From Scheffersomyces stipitis CBS 6054 (lineage: Eukaryota; Ascomycota; Pichiomycetes; Serinales; Debaryomycetaceae), in NCBI RefSeq assembly GCF_000209165.1, contig NC_009068.1:2666001-2730000 (forward strand): DNA of 64,000 nt, read 5' to 3'. The notes under the pieces were generated by a model. The model searched no databases. It had not been told where the DNA came from and saw only the letters and a list, made by a program, of their open reading frames with translations. Position numbers and translations under genes: made by a program. Position 1 is the stretch's first letter. Every line of letters starts with the position of its first letter. Positions 39,569 through 51,100 of this stretch are shown here, in pieces.

Positions 39569-42500
39569 GTAGCAGGGGGTAGTAAAAGAGTGGGATAGCG
39601 TGTTTTTGAGAATAGTTGGTTTGCTGATGTAGCGCTCGCTTTTTGTAGTTCAATTGATAAGCGACACAGTACAACAGCGGCTGCTAATACGTACACGCTT
39701 GAAGATTGGCGACAGAGACGAAGGAGGGACTCCAGTTGGCTCAGAGATTGTGGAGTTAGAGTATGTGATAAGCAACAGCTCCAAATTTAGCGTGGCTGCT
39801 CGAGGAGTGGATATGGTCGGAACTTTTCAGATATTCAGGTACCGAAAATTGACAGATCTGGCGAGGAACGATGAGCAAAGATCTTGTGGGCGGCTATGTC
39901 AAAAGCTAAGTGAACAGCAATGAGTTGATTGAAATATAAGCACAGGCACGGAAAAAACCAAGAGCAGGCTGCTGAGATGATATAAGGTTTATAATGTTTA
40001 AAAATCAAGTACCTGATGGACGACCAGGTAGGATGCTTTATATATGGTGTTTAAGATGGAAATGTAAATAAGACACTGTGCACTCTAGACCGCGGGCCTG
40101 TGCAGGCGAGCGAGCTTATTAGTGGTTCGTGCAGGCCTCTGGGTTAGGTAAAGTCAGATCACCGAAAGTAAGCGAAGAGATGCGAACGGGAAACGGCAAA
40201 AGCGTGTTCCACGGGATGTGTGGTAGAGTGTACGAACTAGCGAGGGCAACGGTTTCCAAGCAAACAGAGAGATGTGATGTGTCGGGTGAGTAATTGAGCT
40301 GGAAAAATAGGGTCCTCACTCGACAACAAATTCGGAAGATACATAGCGCCAGGTTAGCGACAGCTCTACGTTCGTTACTAGTTTCAATCCTACTCTAGTG
40401 CATGTAGCTCCAGGACTAGTGCAGAGGCAATGTGCAATATTTTTTAATCCATTTTTTGTAATTTATATTCAACTGAAATTTTAATTACGAATACACCCTC
40501 TTCTGTGCTGAAGCGAATTGTGTTGCTAGGTGACTAACCGCTTGATTAAACTATTTCCATTTATGCGCCAGCCACATCGGCAAATCCGTTATTTCAGGTA
40601 GAGAATCCGGACGCACACAGAATGCTTCTCAACAAAATCAGAATTGGTGAGTCCAGTAACTGATACTTTCAAGTCCGGTTCCTCCCGCAACAGCACTTAC
40701 CGCCACGCCGCGTGATGGAACCCCTCTTGAAAATGATTGTCATTCTCGAAAAGGAAAATCGAACCTATCTAAATTCTAGATGTTACGATCCAAGCAGTCA
40801 GGCGTGAATCTGTGTTCCAAGCGCCCCAAACCAAATCGCATTACATTGTCCCCCTCTTTTTTTTTGAACCTAATTTTGGTTGATCAGAAGTATAGTTAGT
40901 CCCCCAAAAAAATAATAAATATTTAGCTTCAGATTATTTCTCAGCGATGCAGGACCGGAGCCTCTACTAGCCTTGAATGGTATGATACATCCGCTAATAT
41001 GCAAGAGAAAACTTCCAATAGAACCGCTAATTTGATATTTCCTAGGAAACCAAGTTCCGAAGCTTATTCTTAATTTCTCTAAGTAAGAAAATATATGCGC
41101 CACTTATAGATTTCGATATTATCTAGGCCTATTGTTTTGACGAACCCTAAAATATACAAAATAGTAAAATAATTTTTGTCCAAGCATGATCATGGCTAAA
41201 TAATTTGCCGCCATATTGGCGCGATCATGAATTTACATCAAGATTGTGCATCAAATATTAAACTCAAACTCAAACCTTAAAAGCTGGCACCGCTTGCAGC
41301 TTGATACTTGTGTAGCTCTCGCAGAAACTTCATATGAAAGCGAATAAGCTTTTATTAGTCCTCTTCAAGCAGTGAACAGCAACTATTGTTCCAATTAGAG
41401 TCCAAGCTAGTTGATGACAATCCCAAAAGCTTCATCCTGTGAAAAGGCTCTTTCAGCTTTTCCAGGAATGTTGGTTGAATATTTTTTGAAATTAAAGCCG
41501 AGAGATTCCTGTCCTGTACTATCCGCAAAATAACCGATTAATAATGTGGAAATACAAACGAGAACTGAAATAGGCTAAGCAATAATTGGAACCAGAGCAA
41601 CAGTCGCCATTTACACCTCATCGAAGAAAGTTCAAAATGCTTTTCTAACCAATTTGAATGTATAACTATGTGTGTTCCATCAATTAGGAATGACCGTTAA
41701 ACCCTTCTTGCCTCATTAGTGGCATTGGCAGATCTGCAGTCTGAAAAGAGCCCTGGATACGATTTTGAATATCCACATTTGGACTCTCGAGGGCCAAAAT
41801 TGCATGGAGAGAAAGGGCTCTGAATTAGAAAATATATGAATCTATGGCTGTTATCCCCTCTGTTACGAAGTTGGAGACGAATTGGAAACTTGACGACCAA
41901 AAAGAGTATTCGGCTGCTCGAGCTGTTAGACGACGGATAACTAATTTTAGGGACACTAGATTATAGGTCTAGGAAATTCGCGCAAGTAATTAACTTTGCC
42001 TGAAAACCAACGATTTAACGAACCACAACAAATCCTTACTCTCTGTGAATAGGTAGGCAGAAGAATCTATTATTGTGTAATATTGCCAATGTTTCTTGTT
42101 AATCCAGGTTTTTGTCATTGTTTCCAGACTCTAAATTCTAGCGGGACGAACAATAGTCGTTTCCTGCGTAACAATATACTCCAGTTTCAAAAAGACATTC
42201 AACGAGACGATACTGCTATGCATAACATTGTGTTCTCTAACTTGTATGTGGTTGGTAGATGCCTCAGAGACGTGAATTTCGATCTAGCCGCTTTGAATCC
42301 AAAATGAACATCAAGTGAAGCGAGATGAATCCAAATTACTATTGGAAACATAGAACAATGGGGAACTTTTAGGTCCAGGAGTTCTAGGTTTCCTTTAGTG
42401 CATCTTTTCATGTTCGGAAGTTTCGCCAACACGTATTTTTTTTTTTGAATAAGGACAACAGTCTGCAACTTCAATCTACAGGTCAAATTACGTGTCCACG

Positions 42501-43409
42501 AAAACGTCGATACGGAGCTTTACTGCTTTTCTTCGATCAACTGATTACGCTGCTTTGTTCTTAGTCAGCTGTACGATGATGGTATTGTTCCCCTAATAAT
42601 TTAACTTCTTGATAGATGATCTTGAAATCCCGTAGTGTAGAAAGGGCAGTTTTATCCGAGTAATGTCTGCAGTTCAGCATATGGAAATTTTAACCGCCAT
42701 TAAAAGTACGGAAAAGCTTACACGAGTAAGATCTTGCGCATCGTACGCGCACAAGGAAAACTGTAATGGTAAGTGCAGCATGCGTGTATGTGCCTCGATG
42801 CATGCAACCAAAGTTGGAAATATTGGTATGTGATAAAATTGCTTTCGTAGTACATCAAGCAGGCAGCACCTCTGAAATGACAAATATACTCAAGAAATTG
42901 AAATGGTTTCCAAGACCTTCGAATCGCAAAGAGATTTAATTATATTACATGTTTTTACTGAAATCTGGTTACAAGCCACACACAGAAGCAACTAAAGTAA
43001 AACGTTGCAAATAATTTCTCCACGTAGAGATCGGCAGCGCTAACCTGCATAAATTCGTCTGTAATCAACTAATTTGACTAGAACAAAGACAGTATTCGTA
43101 AATGATCAACGCCAATTACAGAACCTATAAGTCGGTCTAAGCATTTATTATCTAGCAATTGCAATTAGAAATATGAGTTGAAAAATACAATCAGCCTTGT
43201 TTACCTTTCTTTTTAAAAAATTGTGTTGAGCAGCTTTCATTTTGGGAATATGTATCATGCCGACCAAGTTTGTTGATTGCTCTCACTTATAGTAGAGAAT
43301 TCTGCTAGGAATTCTCAATACATTCCTTATGATCATATGCACCAAGTGCATTGCACATTATTCTATGAAAGCGGACATGAAATAGTCCATTAAATGCACC
43401 TGCAAGTTT
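39569..43409. other. 3.8-kb region upstream of TEC1
   Basis: The largest gap in the window. It lies between TEC1 and the 3' end of NTO1, both minus strand. No ORF has a recognisable family; two ORFs on opposite strands at 42083-42486 overlap and may be chance. The part near TEC1 (about 40080-40330) is richer in G+C and might be a transcribed leader. No repeats, tRNA or LTR could be defined. It is most likely a large regulatory region. Confidence 0.5.
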
Positions 43410-45905
43410 TCAACCATTTAAAAATCTATGTAGCTCATGTTGATTTGCATCGTTCATATCATTTTCCACTTCACTCAAGTCATTCTCGTCCAATAATTCT
43501 TTGACATCATATGATTTAAACATAATCTCACTCCCATGCACGCCAAGGGAAGGGGAACTAAAATAATTACTTGTCAATATTTTCTCGTTATTATTTAATT
43601 CCCTTTTAACCTTGTTTTCAAAGGAAAACATCTCTGGAAGTATCTTGTAATACTCTTTCATCCATCTCTTCATTAGCCTGTGAATATTGTTTGATGATTT
43701 ACTTCGTTGAAGAACAATTTCACTAAATTTCTGAAGATCTTTATTGAACTCCTCTATTGTGAAATAACCGTACTTTGCGTTTTTTGAAATTATTTGAGAC
43801 AATGTAAGTGGTCGCGGTAACATGTCAGTAAAATCCCGCTGTAGAAAATCCAGCACCCCCTCACCATTTTTATTATCTTGTTCAGATATTTGCACAGGTA
43901 AATCACCAAATTTCCTTCTATTTTCATTTTCATTTTCCACCTTGACTTGATATCCTTGAATAATTCTATTAGCATCGAATTTTTCATTTAAAGTATTCAA
44001 ACAATTTTCGATGACTTTCTTGATAGGAAAATAAACAGCATCAATTGATTCAAATTCTAAGTTATGCACTTCTCGTGAATAGACTTGTCTCGATAATGAA
44101 TCCTTATTCATATCAATCACCTTATCTAAATCTCTGACCAAAACTTCTGCAAAATCTATCCGTCCTTTAATTTCGTCAATTTGTTCATAATAATCTCCGT
44201 CACTTCTAGTATCAGATCCATTAGCGTTATATAAAATGGAGCTCGTGGAAACGAAATTGTTATTCTTTCTTATTAATGGAGCTCCCTTTTTCAGTTCTCT
44301 TTTTAAACACCAATAGCGGCAAATTTCATTGCTGATACTTCTCATGTCCGCCCAAATATCTTCACGAGATCGATTAGGCAAGACATTCAAGTCTTTCAAT
44401 TGATTATTTTCTTCTAAGGAAACTTGATTTTCAACTTTTAATGCTTGCAAAATATTAAACAAAACATCACTAAAAACCTTGGGGGCAATTGGAGTATTAT
44501 TTTCTGTTTTCCATTTGAATATATTAAGTTTGTTGGCAGTCTTTTGATAGCTACTGAGTTTGGCATTTCTTTCATTTAGAATATTCGTATCACGATAGAA
44601 CAACCTAGTCCGTTGAATGCCCCTGGGAATATCTTCTGCATTCCAACTTGGCGGACTGTGCTTGTCACAAAAAGTCCTCAATGTCATCTTGTTGCTAATA
44701 GCACCTTGCATTCCCATAGTCATTTCCATGTAGAGACCAGCTCTTCTAGCACATGTGACATGATATGCCTGGAAGCAGTTTCGGTTAGTACATTGGATGC
44801 AAGCACCAATCCTCTGTTTACAAATATAGCAAACCAATTTCCAACGGCTTTTCGGAATTAAATCTATGCCTTCAATAGGTTCCATGTAAATCGGATTGGC
44901 GAAATATAATTCATTAATCCATAAAGCACAAATGACATGGCTCCACAAACTATTATCAAGTTGCTTAAATGCACCCGTTTTACTCGGACAAAAAACGCAA
45001 TCCGTTTTACGGTTCTTGTTTATCATACATTTTCGGCAAAGCCATTGCCCTTCAGGAATAAATGCTATTCCATAACACTCTTGGTGTACAGCTATATCGC
45101 AACCATCACAAAAAACAATAGCATTCGAATTGTCACAATCACTATCATTGCATACGGCACACCTTTGATCATATATAGAACCTGGAATTATGCCGTCGTC
45201 GGTTCCGTATTTCTCAATATCATCTCGGTCCAACAGAAGAAACGTCGTAGAGCCATCATAGGCTCTTTCCAGACTGCCATTATTATTTATTATCGAATTC
45301 ATTTGGTGTTCTAGTTTGTCCCATTCATTTTCTAATGTCGTTATCATAATTTCAAACACTTCTGGAGTTATTTTGATTACATTGTTGGGTTGTTGGTTTC
45401 TATAACTCAAGAACAAACAATCCTGTTCGTCCATATCATATTCTACGGCGTTTCGTTTTCTTTCCAAAATTCTTCCAATTATGGAAACATCATCGGAACC
45501 ATTTTCGTTTGAACCAGGCAACTGGAACGGACGAATATATGTGTCTTGGATAGTTTTACTAATTACTCTATTTTGTTCCTGGAAGCCATACGCTGTTATA
45601 GACTTACTAAATTTGACATTTAAACGATTTGCGTCACCCGCTCCATCATCTATCTTATTGAACACGGGTTGCTTTAATTCGGACATAATTACAGGACCAG
45701 GATTAACCATGTCGATGTCATTGTCATCCTCCGCGTCATTATTCAATACAAACATGTTGAGCTGGATGCCTTCGTCAAGATCGGGGTATATTTCTTTGAA
45801 GTCCCTTTCCTCACGTGGCTTGGAGTGACTGTCAAAGAGCGCCACCTGGGCGTAGTTGGGATCAGCAATCGATCTGCCTGTTGTGAATGAAGTTTGGTTA
45901 CTCAT
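43410..45905 (-). CDS. NTO1: NuA3 histone acetyltransferase subunit Nto1
   Basis: 831-residue chromatin protein of the BRPF/Nto1 type, a scaffold of the NuA3 complex that acetylates histone H3. It has the PHD-knuckle-extended PHD module: PHD1 at about residues 249-293 (CAVCNDSDC...CRKC), the zinc knuckle CVFC at 303-306 followed by HVICALW, and the extended PHD2 from about 359 (CYICKQRIGACIQC...YHVTCARRAGLYM). An EPL-like segment precedes PHD1, and the region DIWADMRSISNEICRYWCLK (about 518-537) matches the block that contacts the acetyltransferase. No bromodomain is visible, as in yeast Nto1 and unlike animal BRPF. S. cerevisiae Nto1 is 748 residues. Confidence 0.9.
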   Translation of the reverse strand: MSNQTSFTTGRSIADPNYAQVALFDSHSKPREERDFKEIYPDLDEGIQLNMFVLNNDAEDDNDIDMVNPGPVIMSELKQPVFNKIDDGAGDANRLNVKFSKSITAYGFQEQNRVISKTIQDTYIRPFQLPGSNENGSDDVSIIGRILERKRNAVEYDMDEQDCLFLSYRNQQPNNVIKITPEVFEIMITTLENEWDKLEHQMNSIINNNGSLERAYDGSTTFLLLDRDDIEKYGTDDGIIPGSIYDQRCAVCNDSDCDNSNAIVFCDGCDIAVHQECYGIAFIPEGQWLCRKCMINKNRKTDCVFCPSKTGAFKQLDNSLWSHVICALWINELYFANPIYMEPIEGIDLIPKSRWKLVCYICKQRIGACIQCTNRNCFQAYHVTCARRAGLYMEMTMGMQGAISNKMTLRTFCDKHSPPSWNAEDIPRGIQRTRLFYRDTNILNERNAKLSSYQKTANKLNIFKWKTENNTPIAPKVFSDVLFNILQALKVENQVSLEENNQLKDLNVLPNRSREDIWADMRSISNEICRYWCLKRELKKGAPLIRKNNNFVSTSSILYNANGSDTRSDGDYYEQIDEIKGRIDFAEVLVRDLDKVIDMNKDSLSRQVYSREVHNLEFESIDAVYFPIKKVIENCLNTLNEKFDANRIIQGYQVKVENENENRRKFGDLPVQISEQDNKNGEGVLDFLQRDFTDMLPRPLTLSQIISKNAKYGYFTIEEFNKDLQKFSEIVLQRSKSSNNIHRLMKRWMKEYYKILPEMFSFENKVKRELNNNEKILTSNYFSSPSLGVHGSEIMFKSYDVKELLDENDLSEVENDMNDANQHELHRFLNG

Positions 45906-46342
45906 TAAGGATTGTAGATCAATTTCGAAAACATAACAAAGGAATTATGAGAGTGATTTTGCCTATGAATCCAAGTCACGTCAATTGTATTCTGCTAATA
46001 GATAGAATATACAATAATTTATGTACGTATATGTGATTTGCCAAAGGTGAGATTACTCAGTTTCCTTAAATTGATGCTATTCGATAAAGAATAAAGAGTA
46101 TTTGGAAAACGCCAAATCAGATAATTTTTCGTTTTCGATTTGTTTTTTGTCATATGCAGTATTTCATATTTTATTTTTGTAATTTGTAATTATATTCACT
46201 CTACTTTAGTTAATTCGATAGCTCAAAATAGTCCCCACTAAAAGCCTTGCAGATGCTTGAGCCTACATACACTAGCTGCAGCAATTAAGAAATGTATTTG
46301 CTTAACATTAGTACGTCCCCATCATCTAATGCATATCTAAAA
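45906..46342. other. Intergenic region between NTO1 start and CMK1 stop
   Basis: 437 bp, AT-rich; the NTO1 promoter and the 3' flank of the kinase gene. No feature is seen. Confidence 0.55.
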
Positions 46343-47656
46343 TTAAATATAGAACTTTGAGGTTGCACTCGGCACCGCTTCATCATCGACGACGTATTCC
46401 AAAAAGTCGTCATTTTGAATCAGTTTCAAGCGGTGAAGGTCAACGTAGGAGTTTAGCCTGGAAACCGAAGCTGATGTGAGCGGAGTATTGAAGCACGAAA
46501 CTTGCTCAGGCGTCTCGCAACAAGCCCCCTGTAGAGTGACTCCCGCTATAAGAGAGTCGATTCTTGATTTTTCGATAAATGATAGTTTGGACGATAAGCC
46601 ATTGCTACTGGCAGCAAGAGACATACTTTGTGAAGATAATCCTGAACTGCCTTCGCTATTTTCTTGTGTTTTGAAGTGTTCGAGCTGTGAAACAGAGTCT
46701 CTTAGTTGTTGACTCAAACTCAGCAACGTCGTAGGCAGTTCCTCGGCTTCTTCTACTGTAACAGCATCAGATAAAAAGGGGTGCCTAAGTAGTTCCTGAC
46801 AGGATTGTCTATTGTACTTTTGCAAACACGTTCGTATGAAGTCCTTTAATTCGGGAGACTTATTATTCCAGTAGTCAACGGGCTCAAATTGGTACTCAAC
46901 ATTGCGGATAGCTTCCATAGTCTCTTGATCTGTTTCGCAATCGAAGGGGAAGTAACCACACAGCATAAAGTAAACTATGACGCCAATAGCCCAAACATCA
47001 ACCGACTTGGTGTACCCCACGCGGTTGATCATCTCTGGGGCCATATAGCTAAGAGTTCCTGACCTGTCATAGAGTTTCTCACCCGTTTGGAGTATTCTTG
47101 CGAGGCCAAAGTCTGCCAATAGTATGTCGCTACCATTGCTTGTGTCCCTCGACTGAAACAAAATGTTCTCAGTCTTTAAGTCTCTGTGAACTATATTGCA
47201 GGAGTGCAAATATTCTACAGTTGAAACGATCGTCGTTGTTATTTCTTTAATTTCTGGTTCGACCATTCCTCGATTAGACTTGACAATTCTATCAAAAAGC
47301 TCGCCTCCGAGGGCGATATCTGTGATTAGGTACAATTTATCGGACGTCTCAAAATAATCAACCAAGGCGAGTATGTTTCGATGGCTCCTCGAGATCCTCT
47401 TAAGAACTTGAAACTCATTTTGTAACATCATCTCTAATCCATGGACCATGCGTTTTTTGTACATCTTGGCTGCATAGTGCAGCCCTGTGAATTTATTCTT
47501 ACATTCATATACGGATGAGAAGGTGCCGTTTCCCAACTTGTTTTTGGACACATAGTATTTGCATGGCTCGTTGTAGGATTTCGTAGATGCCAGGAGGGAT
47601 GCGCAATCTGCGCTTGGCCATCCTTCGAAACTGGAAGCTGATTTAGAGTCAAACAT
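46343..47656 (-). CDS. CMK1: Calmodulin-dependent-type protein kinase
   Basis: 437-residue Ser/Thr kinase of the CaMK group, with a catalytic domain at about residues 35-295. Seen: glycine loop LGNGTFSSVY (41-50), catalytic Lys64 in AAKMYKK, HRDLKTEN with Asp159 (the usual Pro of HRDLKPEN is Thr), DFG at 182-184 and the GTLSYMAPE activation segment. The region after the kinase domain is Ser/Gln-rich and ends near a Val/Asp-rich tail; a clear calmodulin-binding helix is not obvious. All catalytic residues are present, so it should be active. The name CMK1 follows recalled gene order in C. albicans; other CaMK-like kinases are possible. It is divergent from MAK21. Confidence 0.72.
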   Translation of the reverse strand: MFDSKSASSFEGWPSADCASLLASTKSYNEPCKYYVSKNKLGNGTFSSVYECKNKFTGLHYAAKMYKKRMVHGLEMMLQNEFQVLKRISRSHRNILALVDYFETSDKLYLITDIALGGELFDRIVKSNRGMVEPEIKEITTTIVSTVEYLHSCNIVHRDLKTENILFQSRDTSNGSDILLADFGLARILQTGEKLYDRSGTLSYMAPEMINRVGYTKSVDVWAIGVIVYFMLCGYFPFDCETDQETMEAIRNVEYQFEPVDYWNNKSPELKDFIRTCLQKYNRQSCQELLRHPFLSDAVTVEEAEELPTTLLSLSQQLRDSVSQLEHFKTQENSEGSSGLSSQSMSLAASSNGLSSKLSFIEKSRIDSLIAGVTLQGACCETPEQVSCFNTPLTSASVSRLNSYVDLHRLKLIQNDDFLEYVVDDEAVPSATSKFYI

Positions 47657-48171
47657 AATTATACTAAGACTCGCAAGTGAAAGAAGACATTATGCCTCGA
47701 GATTTTTCATGTCTACAGAAGCACATCTGAATATATACTTTAAATATATGAGATGAGGAATCTTGAGAACCGAGTACCGAATGTGGTGTCACCAATGGTA
47801 AAAACACCAGATTGTATACTGCACAAGAAACTCCGGCTCAAATGTCGCCGTGTGTCATTCTCACACATTCATACAAGCTAACAGGGCTGCAGAGAATCAC
47901 GCAGTTTTTCCGATGTTCGAAGCGCAATATCGATCAAAAAGAATTTCTCGGTATCCAGGTCGGAAAGATAAGTCGGAAGTCTCGAGGAGAAAAGATCAAA
48001 GTTTAGGTCACGTTATCAATCACATGACCACTAATACATCATGTGAACCAGAGCACCTGACTGGTTTCAAAATTTTTTAGATCTTCCTACACTACGGAGA
48101 TGAGCATCTAGTCAATATTTCAACCTAGACAGTTCAAAACTTCAAAAAAGCTCCTTGTTTGCACCGCAGCA
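47657..48171. promoter_or_regulatory. Divergent CMK1-MAK21 promoter region
   Basis: 515 bp. The part near MAK21 carries an RRPE-like AAAATTTTTT (48069-48078) and a PAC core GATGAG (48099-48104), 68-103 bp before the MAK21 start. Confidence 0.55.
48069..48104 (+). promoter_or_regulatory. RRPE and PAC elements of MAK21
   Basis: AAAATTTTTT followed 20 bp later by GATGAGC. This pair, with RRPE upstream of PAC and both close to the ATG, is the standard promoter code of ribosome-assembly genes in budding yeasts. Confidence 0.6.
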
Positions 48172-51100
48172 ATGGACACATCCAAGTTGAACTTGTCCTC
48201 TTTGAGAGACAAGATTTCCAATAAATTGGGCAGCCTGGCTGGTTCCAAGAATCAGAAAAAGAATAAGAGGGCTTCCGGTAAAGACGACAAAAGTATCAAG
48301 GTCAATGAGACGAAGCCAAAGGATTCTGAAAAGAAACTGAAAAAGACTGAAAAGTCCAAGGTTGGAGAATCTGAAGCAGAAGTTTTGCGTCGTGAAGCTC
48401 TTGCCTTGGGTGCTACCGAAGAAGATTTGGCCATGTTAAGTGGAGTAGAGGAAGGTGAAGATAGTGAACAGGAATTCGATGTTTCTGATGCAAAATTGGA
48501 CAAAGCTTTTGGAGATGACTTGACTAATTTTATGAAAGGAATTGGCTTAGGTAATGGAGAAGCTGTTGTAGTCGATGACGATGAAGAAGAAGAAATTCCA
48601 GAATTGGTCGAAATAGCCGAAGAAGAAGAGGAAGAAGAGGAAGAAGAGGAAGAAGAGGAAGAAGAGGAAGAAGAGGAAGAACAAGAAGAAGAAAATGTAG
48701 AAATTAAAGAGTCTGTTGAAGAATCTGAATCTGAATCAGAGTCTGAATCAGAGTCTGAGTCCGAGTCCGAGTCTGAAGAGAGTGATGATGATGTAGAAGT
48801 TGAAGAAAAAGAGATCAAGAAGGTCACTGCCACTTCGGACAAGGTAACTAATGTAGCTTCTGTCTCCGGCAAAAAACTTTCCATTCCTATCAGAACTGAC
48901 TGGTACAATGTTACTCTCACCAAGAAGGACCCACAAGAAGTTGTCGATCGTTTTGCTCGTGAAAGATTGTACGAAAGAGCCAAGAAGCTTGTCGACAGCG
49001 AGAACAAGCTCTACTTAGAAGAATTTGCATCCAATAACTCCCAGAAGAAGTTCTTGTCTCAAATTTTGTCTGATGGTACTCTTAACGATAAAATTTCTGC
49101 ATTAACACTTTTGATACAGGAAGCTCCATTGCACAACATTAAGGCATTGGACACTTTAGTAGGCTACTGTGAAAAGAAGTCGAGAACTGCCGCATTGCAG
49201 TCCATTAACGCATTGAAGGACTTGTTGTTGAACGGAGTCTTACCTGACCGGAAGTTGTACGCCTTTGACAAGCAGCCTAATTTGAGCAAAAGTAATACTG
49301 ATGCTGAGCTTGCTGCCTACTACTTTGAAGATATAGTCAAAAAACACTATTTCAAGTTGGTTTCCATCTTGGAAATCTTATCGCATGATCCTATTCTTCA
49401 CGTGAGAATGAATGTCGTCAGTCATATATTTGATTTGTTGAAGGCCAAACCAGAGCAGGAAGCCAACTTGTTGCGCTTGGGAGTCAACAAGTTGGGTGAT
49501 ATCGACAACAAGGTGGCATCCAAGACCTCGTACCAGATTTTGCAGCTCGAACAAGCACATCCAGCCATGAAGAAGATCATTTCCGACTCTGTCATCGATA
49601 TTGTCTTCAAGAACAACAGTGACTACCACGCTCAATACTACTCTATTACAACCTTGAATCAAACTATTTTGACCAGACAAGAAGACGAATTGGCCAACGC
49701 TTTGATCAAGACCTATTTCGCATTATTTGAGAAAATTTTGGTAGAGACCGACGGAAAAACAGAAGGAAAGGGCGAAGACAAGGTCCTTGGAAAGACCGAA
49801 AAGGGTAGAAAAAATAACCGTAAGAATTTCAAGAAGGGTAAGAAGGGTGGAAAATCTGTGAAACAGGAGCCTAAGTCGGAATCAGAAATAATCGAAGAAA
49901 AAAATACCAGATTGTTCTCGGCCCTCTTAACTGGTTTGAACAGAGCATTCCCATTTTCTAACTTGCCGAACGAAGTTTTCCAAAAACACTTGGACACCTT
50001 GTTCAAGATTACCCATTCCTCCAACTTCAACACCTCTGTTCAAGCATTGGTGTTGGTAAATCATATCATTACCCAGCAGCTGTTGGATTCGAATAGATAT
50101 TATAGAACACTATACGAATCTTTATTGGATTCGAGATTGGTTAACTCTTCCAAGCAAGGTATCTACCTCAACTTGTTGTACAAGTCGTTGAAGAACGATT
50201 CCAGCACAGAAAGAGTGCTTGCGTTTGTGAAAAGAATCTTACAAGTCTGTGCGCACTGGTTGAATGTCGGTGCAATCTCAGGTATGTTGTTCTTGTTGAT
50301 GGAATTATCTAAGACATTCCCCCAAATTCTGGACTTGAGCATCGATATTTCATCAAGACCCGACCCTGAAGAGGTTGAAGGAGAAGAAAAGAAAGTTGAA
50401 ACTGAAGATGATTCAGAATATGATCCACGTAAACGTGATCCTAAGTTTGCCAACGCTGATAAGTCTTCGTTATGGGAGCTTGGACAGTTCTTACATCACT
50501 ACCATCCTACTATTGCTGTATATGCTTCATCCTTACTTGAAGGTAAGAATGATCAGCCAAAGCCCGATTTGGGTCTCTTTACGTTGAGTCACTTCTTGGA
50601 CAGATTTGTCTATAGAAACGCAAAGCAAAAGCCAGCCACAAAGGGATCTTCCATTATGCAACCTTTGGGAGGTGTTCACACTGGATCTTTATTGGTTAAG
50701 GCAACTGGCGTTCAAAGCACGGAAGTCCCTGCCAACACCGAAGACTGGTTAACTAAGAAGGCTAAAGACATTAGACCAGACGAGCAATTCTTCCACCAAT
50801 ACTTTACTACAAAGAAAGACAAATTGAGAGGTAAGAAACAAGACAATGAAGCAGAAGAAATCGACGAAGCCGAATTAGAAGCTATGGGTGATGATGAAAT
50901 CTGGAAGGCGTTGGTTAAATCCAGACCAGAAGTTGAAGAAGGAAGCGACGAAGATGAAGGTTTCTCCTTTGACGAAGAAGATTTCTCTGACTTGAGTGAT
51001 GACGAGGAAGTCGATGATAGCGAAAAAGTCAACTTTCTAGATGATGAAGCCGAAGAACAAGAAGAAGAGGAGCAAGAGGAAGAAGAGGAAGAAGAAATTG

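Noticed and set aside
42083..42486. Two opposite overlapping ORFs in the TEC1 upstream gap, possible gene remnant
   Set aside because: No family could be recognised on either strand and no repeats flank them.
48252..49007. 251-codon Ser-rich ORF antisense to MAK21
   Set aside because: It is the mirror of the Glu-rich repeats of MAK21.
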